A stretch of 64,000 nt of DNA from Comamonadaceae bacterium. GTDB lineage: Bacteria; Pseudomonadota; Gammaproteobacteria; Burkholderiales; Burkholderiaceae_C. Below are positions 1-9,293 of this stretch, piece after piece (the stretch's first letter is position 1; every line of letters begins with the position of its first letter). Position numbers and translations under genes: made by a program. The stretch is from positions 16,672 through 80,671 of the forward strand of contig JAIXUC010000029.1 of assembly GCA_027483665.1 (NCBI GenBank). The letters run 5' to 3'. Below the pieces are notes generated by a model that saw nothing but the letters and a program-made list of their open reading frames with translations, was not told the origin of the DNA and ran no database searches.

Positions 1-2
1 AA

Positions 3-794
3 GTGGCGACTTTGTCGGAGTCGTTGCGCCAAAAGGGACTCAAGCTGGGCGTCAAGGCGGTCTATGACGAAACCTTCGAGCACTTGGCCACCAGCTTGCG
101 CCAGGGCCAGACCACCGTGGCAGAGATCGGCTCCATGCTCTCGGCCACGTTTCGTCAGCTCAACACCGATTTCGGTTTCTCTCTGCAAGTGCCACCAGAG
201 CCTGACCTGACCCGTTTTGAGACCGATCTCCGCCAAGTGCAGCAAAGCCACAACCAGTATGTCGGCCTCACCAGCGCACTGAAGTTGTCACAGCCCGAGT
301 TCTCGGAGCGCCTGGTGCGCGCGCTGGCCACCCGCCTGCGGGGCGTGTTCGAGTCGGCATCCAGCGATGTCGAGATGTGGAGCAAGTCAGCCACGTCGCA
401 GCTCGATGCGCAGTTGCGCGAACGCAGGCGTACGTTTGCGCGCCGCATCGAAGCCATCGACCGCATTCAAGAGGCGGCCAGCGGGCTCGACGAGCGAATT
501 GCGGAGATCGAGCGGGCCAGTGAGGCGCTCAACGAGTTGGACGCCCGCCTGTTGCAGTTGACAGCGCACTTGGTGGCCATTCCTGCAGAAGAGGCCATGC
601 CCGCATTGGCTGACAAATTTGCCGCGTTCTCCGGAGCAGACACGTCGGCACCGCCGCAGGCCAAGCCCCGCCCTGCCGCCCGCTCGCCTCGCGCCAGCAA
701 GCCCGCAGTTGCCCCAGCACTTGCTACAGGTGCAGATTCCCCGGCGCGCTCTGCGCTCACCGAACCGCTGGACATCGACCTTTCTGCTGCATGA
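3..794 (+). CDS. C-terminal part of a coiled-coil protein (possibly dynamin-like)
   Basis: The frame is open at the left edge, so the true start lies outside the window and the GTG at 3 is probably an internal valine. The visible 263 residues are charged and largely helical, with a coiled-coil-like stretch at about residues 65-205, then a Pro/Ala-rich, probably disordered tail. No signal peptide, membrane segment or catalytic motif is visible. The stop overlaps the mutY start as ATGA, which suggests cotranscription. I recall a dynamin-like GTPase in this position in related Burkholderiales, and this would be its stalk and tail. That is remembered synteny only; any GTPase domain would lie upstream of the window. 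Confidence 0.6.
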   Translation: MATLSESLRQKGLKLGVKAVYDETFEHLATSLRQGQTTVAEIGSMLSATFRQLNTDFGFSLQVPPEPDLTRFETDLRQVQQSHNQYVGLTSALKLSQPEFSERLVRALATRLRGVFESASSDVEMWSKSATSQLDAQLRERRRTFARRIEAIDRIQEAASGLDERIAEIERASEALNELDARLLQLTAHLVAIPAEEAMPALADKFAAFSGADTSAPPQAKPRPAARSPRASKPAVAPALATGADSPARSALTEPLDIDLSAA

Positions 795-1888
795 AGCTGG
801 CGGCTGCGGTGCCCGCGCCCGACCGGGCCATGCGGGGGTTTGCCGAGCAAGTGGTGGCTTGGCAGCAGGTGCATGGTCGGCGAGGTTTGCCTTGGCAGGA
901 ACCGCGCGATCCTTACCGCGTCTGGCTGTCCGAGGTGATGCTGCAGCAAACGCAAGTGGCCACCGTGCTGGCGTACTTTCAGCGTTTCACCGAGCGTTTC
1001 GCCGATGTGCGCGCACTGGCCGCTGCCAGCGAAGACGAGGTGTTGGCCCTCTGGAGCGGGCTGGGTTACTACAGCCGGGCGCGCAATCTGCACCGCTGTG
1101 CCCAAACGGTGGTTGCCCTTCACGCTGGCCAGTTCCCACGCACGGCGCAAGAGCTGCAGGCTCTGCCTGGAATCGGGCGCTCAACGGCCGCGGCCATTGC
1201 TGCTTTTTGCTTTGGCGAGCGCGTAGCCATCTTGGATGGCAACGTGAAGCGGGTGCTGGCAAGAGCCCTCGGATTCGATGAAGACTTGGCCTTGGCTGCA
1301 GCGCAAAGCCGCCTGTGGGCGCTGGCCACCGAGTTGCTGCCGACAGCCGATCTCCCGCGCAGCATGCCGGCCTACACCCAGGGCCTGATGGATTTGGGTG
1401 CCACCGTGTGCACACTGCGCGCGCCACGTTGCGAGCGCTGTCCTCTTGCCGCTGACTGCGTGGCTCGCAGTGAGGGCAGCACGTTGACGCTGCCGCGGCG
1501 CAGCAGAAAGTTGAAGCGCCAAGTCCTGTCGTGGTGGCTGCTCTGCCTTCAGCGCAGCGACGGCGCGGTGTGGTTGCAGCGCAGGCCCGACAAAGGCATC
1601 TGGGCTGGGCTTTATGCGCCGCTCGTCTATGAAGATGCACAAGCCCTGCGCGACGCCATGCACGCCGTGCAGGTGCACGTGCTGCATGAGTGGCCAACCT
1701 TCAAGCACGTACTCACCCATCGAGATATCTACCTCCACCCCGTTTTGGCGAAGTGGCCAACAGAGTCCGGTGATGCGTCTGCTTGGGGGGCGGGCCGCTG
1801 GTGTCTGCCCTCGGCGCTTTCCGAGGTGGGCGTGCCAGCACCGGTGCGCAGCTGGTTGTCGGAAGCGGCGCTTCAGGCTTGCGTTTGA
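791..1888 (+). CDS. mutY: A/G-specific adenine glycosylase MutY
   Basis: MutY removes adenine mispaired with 8-oxoguanine or guanine in base excision repair. The 365-residue protein has the full family layout: the helix around [10 protein letters not shown] with catalytic Glu48, the helix-hairpin-helix region, and catalytic Asp149 in LDGNVKR. The [4Fe-4S] cluster ligands are Cys207, Cys214, Cys217 and Cys223 with the expected C-x6-C-x2-C-x5-C spacing. A NUDIX-like C-terminal domain for recognising the 8-oxoG strand follows from about residue 235. The ATG overlaps the previous stop as ATGA. The 3' end overlaps the convergent rapZ by 16 bp, so antisense transcription across both ends is likely. 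Confidence 0.97.
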   Translation: MKLAAAVPAPDRAMRGFAEQVVAWQQVHGRRGLPWQEPRDPYRVWLSEVMLQQTQVATVLAYFQRFTERFADVRALAAASEDEVLALWSGLGYYSRARNLHRCAQTVVALHAGQFPRTAQELQALPGIGRSTAAAIAAFCFGERVAILDGNVKRVLARALGFDEDLALAAAQSRLWALATELLPTADLPRSMPAYTQGLMDLGATVCTLRAPRCERCPLAADCVARSEGSTLTLPRRSRKLKRQVLSWWLLCLQRSDGAVWLQRRPDKGIWAGLYAPLVYEDAQALRDAMHAVQVHVLHEWPTFKHVLTHRDIYLHPVLAKWPTESGDASAWGAGRWCLPSALSEVGVPAPVRSWLSEAALQACV

Positions 1889-2769
1889 GCCAACTCGCGG
1901 TGGCGGCGCAGCGTGACCCAGTCGCTGGCGAAATACTCGCCCAAGCGTTCCACCAAGTAAACCGAGCGGTGCTGACCACCGGTACAGCCGATGGCAATGG
2001 TGACGTAACTGCGGTGGTTGCTGGCGTGTGCTGGTAGCCAGTGCGCCACGAAAGTGGCGATGTCGTTCTGCATGCGCTGCACTTCGGGCTGTGCTTGCAG
2101 AAAGGCTGCAACCGGTGCGTCCAGACCAGTGAGGGCGCGCAAGTCGCTCTCGTAGTGCGGGTTGGGCAACATGCGAACGTCAAAAAGGTAGTCGGCGTCC
2201 ACCGGAATGCCGCGCTTGAAAGCAAACGACTCAAACACCAGCGTCAGCTGCGCTGCAGGCGCTGCCACCAACTGCTTGACTTGCGCTTGCAACTGCGATG
2301 CGCGCAACACACTGCTGTCGAGCACCAATGCTTGGTCCCGCAGGTCGGCCAGCAGCTCGCGTTCCAACTCGATGGCTTCCACCAACGCGTGGCGCAAATC
2401 TGTGGCGTCGGTGCGCGACAGCGGATGACGCCTGCGGGTTTCTGAATAGCGGCGCACCAGTGTGTCGGTGGTGGCGTCCAGAAACAGGGTGCGGATGGAC
2501 TGGCCAGCTTCCCGCAGCCGGGCCAACTGCGCCGGCAGTTGCGGCAGCGAATTGGCGCTGCGTACGTCCATGGCAATCGCGATGCGCGAGGCTTGGTGTT
2601 GTTGTTCCAGCGCGATGAAGGGCAACAGCAACTCGGGCGGCAGGTTGTCCACGCAGTAGTAGCCCGCGTCTTCGAGCGCGTGCAAAGCCACCGATTTGCC
2701 CGAGCCCGACATCCCGGTGATCAGGATGATTTCGGTGGCCGATGCCGGAGGAGCGGTCTGGGTACTCAA
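1873..2769 (-). CDS. rapZ: RNase adapter / nucleotide-binding protein RapZ
   Basis: The P-loop ATPase GMSGSGKS lies at residues 19-26, and the C-terminal domain carries the family's GCTGGQHRS motif near residue 270. In Escherichia coli RapZ senses glucosamine-6-phosphate and directs RNase E to the sRNA GlmZ; whether that role holds in betaproteobacteria is not shown here. The protein is 298 residues long, a normal length. The best start is TTG at 2769, which overlaps the recN stop as TTGA; the next ATG falls inside the P-loop. This implies translational coupling to recN. The gene is last in nadK-recN-rapZ and runs 16 bp into convergent mutY. Confidence 0.95.
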   Translation of the reverse strand: MSTQTAPPASATEIILITGMSGSGKSVALHALEDAGYYCVDNLPPELLLPFIALEQQHQASRIAIAMDVRSANSLPQLPAQLARLREAGQSIRTLFLDATTDTLVRRYSETRRRHPLSRTDATDLRHALVEAIELERELLADLRDQALVLDSSVLRASQLQAQVKQLVAAPAAQLTLVFESFAFKRGIPVDADYLFDVRMLPNPHYESDLRALTGLDAPVAAFLQAQPEVQRMQNDIATFVAHWLPAHASNHRSYVTIAIGCTGGQHRSVYLVERLGEYFASDWVTLRRHRELAQTQA

Positions 2770-4418
2770 AGGTGCCCTTGCAGCATTTCGCGCGCGTGCG
2801 CCAATGTCGTGCCCGACAGGCGCTCGCCGCCCAGCATGCGGGCGATTTCGCTCACCCGCTGCTCGCCCGCCACTGCACCCACCTGGCTATGCGTCAGGCC
2901 ATCTTCAGCCTTTTTGGACACCACCCAATGGCAGTCCGCGCAGGCAGCCACCTGGGGCAGGTGCGTGACGGCCAGCACCTGGCGGTCTGTACCCAACTGG
3001 CGCATGAGCCGCCCGACCGTCTCGGCCACCGCGCCACCTACGCCCGAATCGACCTCGTCAAAAATCAGCGTTTGCGCCGGCCCCAATTGGCTGGTCGTCA
3101 CGGCAATGGCCAAAGCGATGCGCGAGAGTTCTCCACCAGAAGCCACTTTGCCCACCGGGCGCGGCGTGCTGCCCTCGTGACCGGCCACCAAAAAAGCCAC
3201 CGATTCCACGCCGTGCGCCGCCGGCTCGGGCAGCGCCTGCAATTGCACGTCGAAGCGCCCGCCTTGCATGCCCAGGCCCTGCATGGCCTGCGTGATGGCC
3301 TGCGCCAAGCGCGGCGCAGCTTGGCGGCGGCTGTGGCTGAGCACGGCAGCGGCTTTGTCGAAAGCCGCGCGCGCCGATTCAACCTGTGCGTTCAAGCCGG
3401 GCAAGTCAGCCGCAGCTTCCAACTCGGCCAGCCTCAGCTTCCAGCTTGTCAGCAAGCCAGGCAGCTCTTCGGGTGGGCGCTTGTGGCGGCGCGAGAGCGA
3501 AACCCACTGCGACAGACGCGCGTCCAGTTCTGCCAGACGCTGTGGGTCCAGCTCGGTGCGGCGCAAGTAAAGCCCGAGGCTGTGACCGGCATCTTCCACT
3601 TGCGCCAGCGCCGATTGCAGCACTTCAACCAGGGGCGCGAACTGCGGCTCCAGGTGCGCTTGCGCCGACAGCGCGTGAATGGCGCGACCCAGCGCACCCT
3701 GCACGCCTTGGGCCTCGTCGTCAATCGTGTCGGCGGCCGTTTGCGCTGCATCCAGCAGCGCTTGCGCGTGGGCCAGTCGGGTGTGTTGCGCCTGCAGCTC
3801 TGGCCATTCGTCGGCACCGGGGGCGAGGCGCTCCACCTCTTGCACCTGCCACTGCAAGCGCTCGCGCTCGGTGTCGATTTGGCCTTGCAGGCTTTGCGCC
3901 TCTTCCAATTGCTGTTGGGCCTTGGACCAAGAGCCCCAAGCTTGCGCCACCGGGCGCGTGTCGCTGCCGGCATAGGCATCGAGCAGATTGCGCACGCTGT
4001 CCGGGCGGGTCAGGCTTTGCCAAGCGTGCTGACCGTGGATATCGAGCAACTGCTCGCCCAGTTCGCGCAATTGCGTAGCGGTCGCTGGGCTGCCGTTGAT
4101 CCAAGCGCGGCTTTTGCCCGCGGTGTCCACCGTGCGGCGCAGCAACAGCAGGCCATCTTCTGCATCAAAACCGGCGGCTTCGAGCCAAGGCTGCAGGTGG
4201 CTGGGTAAATCAAACTCTGCGCCCACCTCAGCGCGCGCTGCGCCTTCGCGCACCACGCTGGCGTCTGCGCGCGAGCCCAGCGCCAGTTGCAGCGCGTCGA
4301 TCAAGATGGATTTGCCAGCACCCGTCTCGCCAGTCAGTACTGTGAAGCCGCTTTGCAGCTCCAGTTCCAAGGAGCGAACAATGACGAAGTCGCGCAGCGT
4401 GATGCGCTTCAGGCTCAT
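2766..4418 (-). CDS. recN: DNA repair protein RecN (SMC-like ATPase)
   Basis: RecN is an SMC-family ATPase that acts on double-strand break ends in recombination repair. The 550-residue protein has the Walker A motif GETGAGKS at residues 30-37, a long central coiled coil rich in Gln, Leu and Arg at about 150-370, and in the C-terminal half the ABC signature-like ASGGELSR and Walker [13 protein letters not shown]. The stop of nadK (TGA) is directly followed by the recN ATG, and the recN stop overlaps rapZ. The three genes therefore almost certainly share one transcript. Confidence 0.97.
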   Translation of the reverse strand: MSLKRITLRDFVIVRSLELELQSGFTVLTGETGAGKSILIDALQLALGSRADASVVREGAARAEVGAEFDLPSHLQPWLEAAGFDAEDGLLLLRRTVDTAGKSRAWINGSPATATQLRELGEQLLDIHGQHAWQSLTRPDSVRNLLDAYAGSDTRPVAQAWGSWSKAQQQLEEAQSLQGQIDTERERLQWQVQEVERLAPGADEWPELQAQHTRLAHAQALLDAAQTAADTIDDEAQGVQGALGRAIHALSAQAHLEPQFAPLVEVLQSALAQVEDAGHSLGLYLRRTELDPQRLAELDARLSQWVSLSRRHKRPPEELPGLLTSWKLRLAELEAAADLPGLNAQVESARAAFDKAAAVLSHSRRQAAPRLAQAITQAMQGLGMQGGRFDVQLQALPEPAAHGVESVAFLVAGHEGSTPRPVGKVASGGELSRIALAIAVTTSQLGPAQTLIFDEVDSGVGGAVAETVGRLMRQLGTDRQVLAVTHLPQVAACADCHWVVSKKAEDGLTHSQVGAVAGEQRVSEIARMLGGERLSGTTLAHAREMLQGHL

Positions 4419-5297
4419 TCAGGCTACTCCCGCGTTCCAGTGCAGCTTGCCGCGCAAGGTGTCGAAGTAGGTCCAGCCCTTGGGGTGCAAAAAGCGCACG
4501 CGGTGTTCCGAGCGCTGCACCACGATGCGGTCGCCGTGCAGCAAAGAAGCGAGCGACTGCATGTCGAAATTGGCGCTGGCGTCGCGCCCAGCCACCAGCT
4601 CGATCACGATCTCCGCCGCATCGGCCAACACAATGGGCCGGTTGGACAAGGTGTGCGGCGCAATCGGCACCATCACCCAACCCGGAATAGAAGGGTGCAA
4701 CAGCGGGCCGCCCGCAGACAGCGAGTAAGCGGTGGAGCCCGTGGGCGTTGCCACGATCAAACCGTCGGCGCGCTGGTTGGCCACGAAATGTCCGTCCACC
4801 TCCACGCGCAACTCGACCATGCCCGAGGTGGCCCCGCGGTTGACCACCACGTCGTTCATGGCCAGGGCCCTGAACACCACCTCGCCGTCACGCTCGACGC
4901 GCGCCTGAATCAGTGATCGGTGGTCTTCTTCGTATTCGCCGCGCAGCATGGGCGTGAGCACGCTGGCAAAGTTCTCCAAGGCGATGTCGGTCACAAAACC
5001 CAAGCGGCCTTGGTTGATGCCGATCAGCGGTGTGCCGTAGCTGGCCAGCTGCCGACCAATCGCCAACATCGTGCCATCGCCCCCCACCACCAGCCCCAAG
5101 TCGCATTGCTCGCCGATGGCTGTGGCGTCCAGGGTCGGGAAACCCGTGACGCCGGTTCCTTGCGCGGTGCTGGCCTCGAAGGACACGTCGCACCCCAAAT
5201 CGTGCAAGGCGTGGGCCACGCCCTCCAGCACCGGGCGCGCCGAAGAGCCCGATTGGTGCTTGCCGATCACGGCCACGTGCTGAAACAGGGACTTCAT
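4419..5297 (-). CDS. nadK: NAD kinase
   Basis: This enzyme phosphorylates NAD to NADP and is the main source of cellular NADP. The protein is 292 residues long from the ATG at 5297; a TTG two codons upstream is an alternative. It carries the diagnostic GGDGT motif at about residues 72-76 and the later segment [16 protein letters not shown] of the NAD-binding C-terminal domain. It heads the nadK-recN-rapZ block and is divergent from hrcA with only 28 bp between the two ATG codons. The pairing of nadK with recN and of both with hrcA is common in proteobacteria. Confidence 0.96.
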   Translation of the reverse strand: MKSLFQHVAVIGKHQSGSSARPVLEGVAHALHDLGCDVSFEASTAQGTGVTGFPTLDATAIGEQCDLGLVVGGDGTMLAIGRQLASYGTPLIGINQGRLGFVTDIALENFASVLTPMLRGEYEEDHRSLIQARVERDGEVVFRALAMNDVVVNRGATSGMVELRVEVDGHFVANQRADGLIVATPTGSTAYSLSAGGPLLHPSIPGWVMVPIAPHTLSNRPIVLADAAEIVIELVAGRDASANFDMQSLASLLHGDRIVVQRSEHRVRFLHPKGWTYFDTLRGKLHWNAGVA

Positions 5298-5325
5298 CGG
5301 CAAATTACATCACTAAAATTTGACG

Positions 5326-6330
5326 ATGTTGGACGAACGAGCGCGCCTGTTGCTCAAGGCGCTGGTGGAACGCTACATCGCTGATGGCCAGCCGGTGGGT
5401 TCTCGCACTTTGTCGCGCGCTTCGGGGCTGGAGCTCTCGCCCGCCACCATCCGCAACGTCATGGCCGACCTGGAAGAGCTGGGCCTGATTGCCAGCCCCC
5501 ACACCTCGGCTGGCCGTATCCCCACCGCTCGCGGCTATCGCTTGTTCGTGGACACCATGCTCACCGTCCAGCGTGACGGTTTGGCTACCCCGAGTTTGCA
5601 AGCCGACCAGCCGCAAAAGGTAATTGCCAACGCGGCTCAGTTGCTCTCCAGCCTGTCGCATTTCGTGGGCGTGGTGTTGGCGCCCAGGCGCAGCTCGGTG
5701 TTTCACCACATCGAGTTCTTGCGCCTGTCAGAGCGGCGCATCTTGCTCATCATCGTCACGCCCGAGGGCGACGTGCAAAACCGCGTCATCTTCACCGAGG
5801 CAGATTACTCACAAACGCAACTCATCGAGGCCGCCAACTACCTCAACGCCAACTGCACGGGCTTGGCCATCGAACAAGTGCGCGAGCGTTTGCAGCAGGA
5901 AATGGAGTCATTGCGCGGCGAGATTGCTTCGCTCATGCACGCTGCGGTGAACGTCAGCTCGGAAGTGCTGAGCCAGCAGCAAGACGAGGTGGTCATCTCG
6001 GGCGAGCGCAACCTGCTGGCCGTGAGCGATTTTTCTCAAGACCTCTCGCACCTGCGCCGCGCTTTCAACCTGTTCGAAGAAAAAGCGCAACTCATGCGGC
6101 TGCTCGATGTGTCCAGCCAAGCAGAAGGCGTTCGCATCTTCATCGGGGGCGAGAGCCAAGTGGTGCCCTTCGAAGAGCTGTCCGTGGTGAGCGCACCCTA
6201 CGAGGTGGACGGTCTGGTGGTGGGCACGCTCGGCGTGATTGGCCCCACCCGCATGCCCTACGACCGCATGATCCAGATCGTGGACATCACCTCCAAACTG
6301 GTGAGCAACGCACTCAGCCACCAGCGCTGA
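5326..6330 (+). CDS. hrcA: Heat-inducible transcription repressor HrcA
   Basis: HrcA represses groE and other chaperone genes by binding CIRCE operators. The N-terminal winged helix (residues 1 to about 75) contains the conserved [20 protein letters not shown] stretch; the rest matches the GAF-like dimerisation region and has the normal family length (334 residues). I start it at the ATG at 5326 (MLDERARL), not at the TTG at 5320, because family members start this way. A TAAAAT element at 5314-5319 sits very close to this ATG. I found no CIRCE inverted repeat near the gene. The divergent partner is nadK. Confidence 0.95.
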   Translation: MLDERARLLLKALVERYIADGQPVGSRTLSRASGLELSPATIRNVMADLEELGLIASPHTSAGRIPTARGYRLFVDTMLTVQRDGLATPSLQADQPQKVIANAAQLLSSLSHFVGVVLAPRRSSVFHHIEFLRLSERRILLIIVTPEGDVQNRVIFTEADYSQTQLIEAANYLNANCTGLAIEQVRERLQQEMESLRGEIASLMHAAVNVSSEVLSQQQDEVVISGERNLLAVSDFSQDLSHLRRAFNLFEEKAQLMRLLDVSSQAEGVRIFIGGESQVVPFEELSVVSAPYEVDGLVVGTLGVIGPTRMPYDRMIQIVDITSKLVSNALSHQR

Positions 6331-6447
6331 ACCGCCAGGCCTAAAGCCCCGAGCTTGAGGAACGCCCCGTGCCCATGCGCCCATGCGCACGAAAACCGAC
6401 TCCTACAATCGCAGCAGCTGTCGCAGGCTATACGGGCCCGCGAACAC

Positions 6448-6524
6448 GGGGCGTTAGCTCAGTTGGTCAGAGCAGGGGACTCATAATCCCTTGGTCGCTG
6501 GTTCGAGCCCAGCACGCCCTACCA
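6448..6524 (+). tRNA. tRNA with CAT anticodon (elongator Met or Ile2)
   Basis: A complete 77-nt cloverleaf. Acceptor arms 6448-6454 and 6514-6520 pair with one G-T at the end, the D arm is AGCTCAGTTGGTCAGAGC, the anticodon loop CTCATAA places CAT at 6482-6484, the T loop is GTTCGAG, and CCA is encoded. CAT can be elongator Met or, after lysidine modification, Ile2. The variable and T-stem region resembles Ile2 tRNAs as much as Met tRNAs, so the isotype is left open. A strong terminator follows within 10 bp. Confidence 0.93.
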
Positions 6525-6530
6525 GAATGA

Positions 6531-6557
6531 AAAAGCCGCTGATTAAGCGGCTTTTTT
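6531..6557 (+). terminator. Rho-independent terminator after the CAT tRNA
   Basis: A perfect stem of AAAAGCCGCT and AGCGGCTTTT around a short GATTA loop, followed by more T, starts 7 bp after the tRNA CCA. It can also act for transcription from the right, where the lipoprotein gene ends at 6623 on the other strand. Confidence 0.9.
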
Positions 6558-6622
6558 CTTGTTCGCAGGCTAGAGATTTTTGGCGCCTATTTCGGACGCC
6601 GTCCGCATCATTTGCAAACGGA

Positions 6623-7060
6623 TTACTGAGCGTTCGCCTTTGCTGCCTCAGCTTTCTTGTCCACCACCACAGACTCGCCCATCTTCACGGGGAGTTGGAC
6701 GGGGTAGTCGTAACCGGTGCCTTTGCTGTGATCAATGATCGCGCCAATGCCGCCGCCAAAGATGATGTTGCCGAACATGGACCCGGCCGCGCGGGAGATG
6801 GCCTTGAGCAGGCCATCCGGGATGCCTGCTTTCTTGCAGGTCACGTTCAAGTCCTCGTTGGACTTTCTCACCGTCACATTCGACGGGGACTTGGCATTCC
6901 AAGAGCCTTTGTCGTTGACCAACGCGCACTCTGCATCGACCGGTTGGCCTTGGTGGGTGGCGGTGAGGGACAAGACCTGCGTGCTTTCTTGCGTGATGGT
7001 CGAGCAGCCGACGACGGAAAAAACAACCAAAGGCATAACGAGTGTGCGGTGAAGATTCAT
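6623..7060 (-). CDS. Small predicted lipoprotein, function unknown
   Basis: The 145-residue protein starts at the ATG at 7060 with a short basic N-terminus, a hydrophobic stretch and a lipobox-like VVGC ending at Cys19, so it should be lipid-anchored in the envelope. The mature part has two further cysteines about 40 residues apart (in DAECAL and NVTCKK), which could form a disulfide. A Gly/Ile-rich hydrophobic segment (FGNIIFGGGIGAIID) near residue 105 is followed by a Tyr/Pro motif GYDYPVQLPV. I do not recognise a named family. The longer upstream open frame is rejected because the signal peptide fixes the start. It is divergent from the YdcH-like gene. Confidence 0.8.
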   Translation of the reverse strand: MNLHRTLVMPLVVFSVVGCSTITQESTQVLSLTATHQGQPVDAECALVNDKGSWNAKSPSNVTVRKSNEDLNVTCKKAGIPDGLLKAISRAAGSMFGNIIFGGGIGAIIDHSKGTGYDYPVQLPVKMGESVVVDKKAEAAKANAQ

Positions 7061-7232
7061 GATGGCTTGAGAGAGGGTCAAAGAATGACGTGCCTGGCAC
7101 GCGGGGGCTTTGCTGGGTGAATACCGGCGGGCGCTACTGTACGTAGGCAAGTCATGCGGCGCGACCGGGTAACCCCGGGCTTGTCTGAGTAAGGTGCATA
7201 GTCGGGTTTTCCCACCCCCAATCGAGGTACTC

Positions 7233-7472
7233 ATGGACTTGCTCAAGCACGACATCGTCAGCGAATTTCCCGCGTTCAAGGACAAGATCCACGCGCTGAA
7301 GTTGTCCAACGCGCACTTCGCGCGGCTCTATGGCGACTACGACGCACTGAACCACCACATTGCGCTGGCCGAGACCGGTGGCTCGGTGATGACCGACGAG
7401 GCGCTAGAGGCCGAGAAGAAAGTGCGCTTGCGCTTGAAAGACGAGATCTCGCGCATGTTGAACGCTGACTGA
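7233..7472 (+). CDS. YdcH family (DUF465) small protein
   Basis: A 79-residue, highly charged, helical protein beginning MDLLKHDIVSEFP, which matches the DUF465/YdcH family: a conserved helical hairpin with HDLxxEFP-like start, a central NAHFARLYGDYDALNHHI segment, and a lysine-rich LRLKDEISRML end. The family has no established function. The ATG at 7233 follows an AGGT element; an in-frame ATG 39 bp upstream would add residues not seen in the family. It ends 21 bp before the convergent galU. Confidence 0.88.
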   Translation: MDLLKHDIVSEFPAFKDKIHALKLSNAHFARLYGDYDALNHHIALAETGGSVMTDEALEAEKKVRLRLKDEISRMLNAD

Positions 7473-7493
7473 ATCTGACAGGCTGACCAGCGC

Positions 7494-8378
7494 TTAGCCT
7501 TGGCGTTGTTGCAAATAGGCGCTGAAAGCCTCACCCACTTCGGGGTGACGGCTGCCGAGTTCTACGGTGGCCATCAGGTAGCCCAGCTTGGCGCCGCAGT
7601 CGTAGCGCTGGCCGATGTAGCGATGGGCAATGACTCGTTCGTGCGCCAACATGGCCGATATGGCGTCAGTGAGCTGAATTTCGCCGCCTTTGCCCTTGGG
7701 CGTGCGGCGAATCTCTTCAAATATGCGTGGGCTCAAAACGTAGCGCCCCACCACCGCCAGGGTGGACGGCGCGTCGGCCGGAGCAGGCTTTTCCACAATG
7801 CCCACGACCTGCTCGTTGCGATCATCTAGCGGCTGCGTGCTGACGATGCCGTAGCTCGCCGTGCTGTCGCGCGGCACGTTTTGCACCGCCAACACCGAGG
7901 CTTGGTGCGCTCGGGCTGCGGCCAGCATTTGCTTCAAGGCCCCAGGTTGTGCGTCGATCAGGTCGTCGGCCAAGATGACTGCAAAGGCTTCATCGCCCAC
8001 GATGGGCTCGGCGCACAAGACCGCATGGCCCAGACCCAAGGCCTCGGATTGGCGAACATAACAACAGCTCACGCCGGGCGGCACAGCCGAGCGGGCCGCT
8101 GCCAGCAGCTCGTGCTTGCCGCGTGCTTCCAGCTCGGTTTCCAGTTCGTAGGCTTTGTCGAAATGGTCTTCGATGGAGCGTTTGGTGCGCCCGGTCACAA
8201 AGATCAACTCGGTGATACCGGCCTCTGCTGCTTCTTCGACGGCGTATTGAATGAGCGGCTTGTCGACAACCGGCAGCATTTCTTTGGCGATGGCTTTGGT
8301 TGCAGGCAAAAAGCGGCTGCCAAGGCCTGCCACCGGGAAGACGGCTTTGCGGATGGGGCGGTTGAAGGCGTGTGTCAT
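7494..8378 (-). CDS. galU: UTP-glucose-1-phosphate uridylyltransferase
   Basis: GalU makes UDP-glucose for cell-surface polysaccharide, glycogen-related and galactose metabolism. The 294-residue protein has the nucleotide-binding start [19 protein letters not shown] near residues 18-36, the [13 protein letters not shown] motif, and the conserved LADDLID metal/nucleotide region. The start is the ATG at 8378; a longer open frame upstream is not conserved in kind and runs through the tRNA-Arg region. It is flanked by convergent ydcH and by the plus-strand tRNA-Arg. Confidence 0.96.
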   Translation of the reverse strand: MTHAFNRPIRKAVFPVAGLGSRFLPATKAIAKEMLPVVDKPLIQYAVEEAAEAGITELIFVTGRTKRSIEDHFDKAYELETELEARGKHELLAAARSAVPPGVSCCYVRQSEALGLGHAVLCAEPIVGDEAFAVILADDLIDAQPGALKQMLAAARAHQASVLAVQNVPRDSTASYGIVSTQPLDDRNEQVVGIVEKPAPADAPSTLAVVGRYVLSPRIFEEIRRTPKGKGGEIQLTDAISAMLAHERVIAHRYIGQRYDCGAKLGYLMATVELGSRHPEVGEAFSAYLQQRQG

Positions 8379-8531
8379 GACTGGGCCCGTTGTGCAGAAG
8401 CTTTGACATGCTAGCGCCACAGCACAACAAGTTGATGACCGCGCTTGCAGCCACTGCGCTGTCTCTGGCGGCCGCTCTTCAGCGGCGCAGCACAGAGACC
8501 GTCTTTTCAAGCCGCTATACTGCGCCACTTC

Positions 8532-8608
8532 GCGGCTGTAGCTCAGTTGGATAGAGTACTTGGCTACGAACCAAGGGGTCGTGGGTTCAATTCCTGCCAG
8601 CCGCACCA
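8532..8608 (+). tRNA. tRNA-Arg(ACG)
   Basis: A 77-nt cloverleaf with perfect acceptor pairing (GCGGCTG, 8532-8538, with CAGCCGC, 8598-8604), a standard D arm, anticodon loop CTACGAA giving ACG (read as ICG), T loop GTTCAAT and an encoded CCA. A TATACT element at 8516-8521 sits about 10 bp upstream and could be its -10 box; I see no convincing -35. Confidence 0.96.
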
Positions 8609-8629
8609 GAACAAACGTTCAAGATCTGC

Positions 8630-8664
8630 AGCCTGAAGATTTCGGTCTTCAGGCTGTTTTTCTT
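8630..8664 (+). terminator. Rho-independent terminator after tRNA-Arg
   Basis: Stem AGCCTGAAGA / TCTTCAGGCT (10 bp, perfect) around TTTCGG, then GTTTTTCTTTT. It lies between the tRNA and greB and ends 22 bp before the greB ATG, so greB needs its own promoter or read-through. Confidence 0.88.
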
Positions 8665-8685
8665 TTGGCGACTCCCACAACATCC

Positions 8686-9291
8686 ATGAGCAAAGCCTTC
8701 ACCCGGGAAAGCGATGCCGATGACGATGAGTCGGCCGATGGCGCGAGCGACGATGGCGTCAGCGCCTTGCCTGCCGGCTTGCGCAACTACTTGACGCCAC
8801 AGGGCCACGCCCGGCTGCGCCAAGAGTGGGCCACGCTCATGGACCAAGAGCGTCCGCGGGTGGTCGAGGTGGTTCACTGGGCCGCCAAGAACGGCGATCG
8901 CTCGGAGAACGGCGACTACCTCTATGGCAAGAAGCGCCTTCGCGAAATCGACCGCCGCATTCGCTTTCTGACACGCCGTCTGGAGCTGGCCGAAGTGGCC
9001 GACCCCAGCGTGCACCATGGCGGCGATCAGGTGTTTTTCGGGGCCACCGTCACCTATGCCGAGGCCGATGGCACCGAACGTACCGTCACTATTCTGGGCA
9101 TCGACGAGGCCGACAGCTTGAAGGGCCAGGTGAGTTGGGTGTCACCCGTAGCGCGTGCCTTGCTCAAGGCTCGGGTGGGCGAAGCGGTCCGCTTGGTGAC
9201 GCCAGCAGGTGCACAGACCCTGGAAGTTTTGTCGGTGTCCTATCCCGAGCCCGAGCCCAAGCCGGGTGCCAGCGCCAGCGCCAGCCGCTAG
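8686..9291 (+). CDS. greB: Transcription elongation factor GreB
   Basis: GreB rescues backtracked RNA polymerase by stimulating transcript cleavage. The 201-residue protein has the N-terminal coiled coil containing AAKNGDRSENGDYLYGKKR, whose two acidic tip residues act in the polymerase secondary channel, and the FKBP-like C-terminal domain from about residue 115. It has an unusually long acidic N-terminus (DADDDESADGASDD) before the usual start of homology, and a Pro-Glu/Ser-Ala tail. The start is the ATG at 8686. Its 3' end faces spoT with a 2-bp gap. Confidence 0.95.
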   Translation: MSKAFTRESDADDDESADGASDDGVSALPAGLRNYLTPQGHARLRQEWATLMDQERPRVVEVVHWAAKNGDRSENGDYLYGKKRLREIDRRIRFLTRRLELAEVADPSVHHGGDQVFFGATVTYAEADGTERTVTILGIDEADSLKGQVSWVSPVARALLKARVGEAVRLVTPAGAQTLEVLSVSYPEPEPKPGASASASR

Positions 9292-9293
9292 GC

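Noticed and set aside
2742..4208. Long open frame on the plus strand opposite recN
   Set aside because: It is antisense to a complete RecN with all its motifs and has the composition of a shadow frame in high-GC DNA.
5298..5325. CIRCE operator for HrcA
   Set aside because: No TTAGCACTC-N9-GAGTGCTAA-like inverted repeat is present.
8379..8606. N-terminal extension of galU
   Set aside because: It would run through tRNA-Arg and is not part of any GalU.
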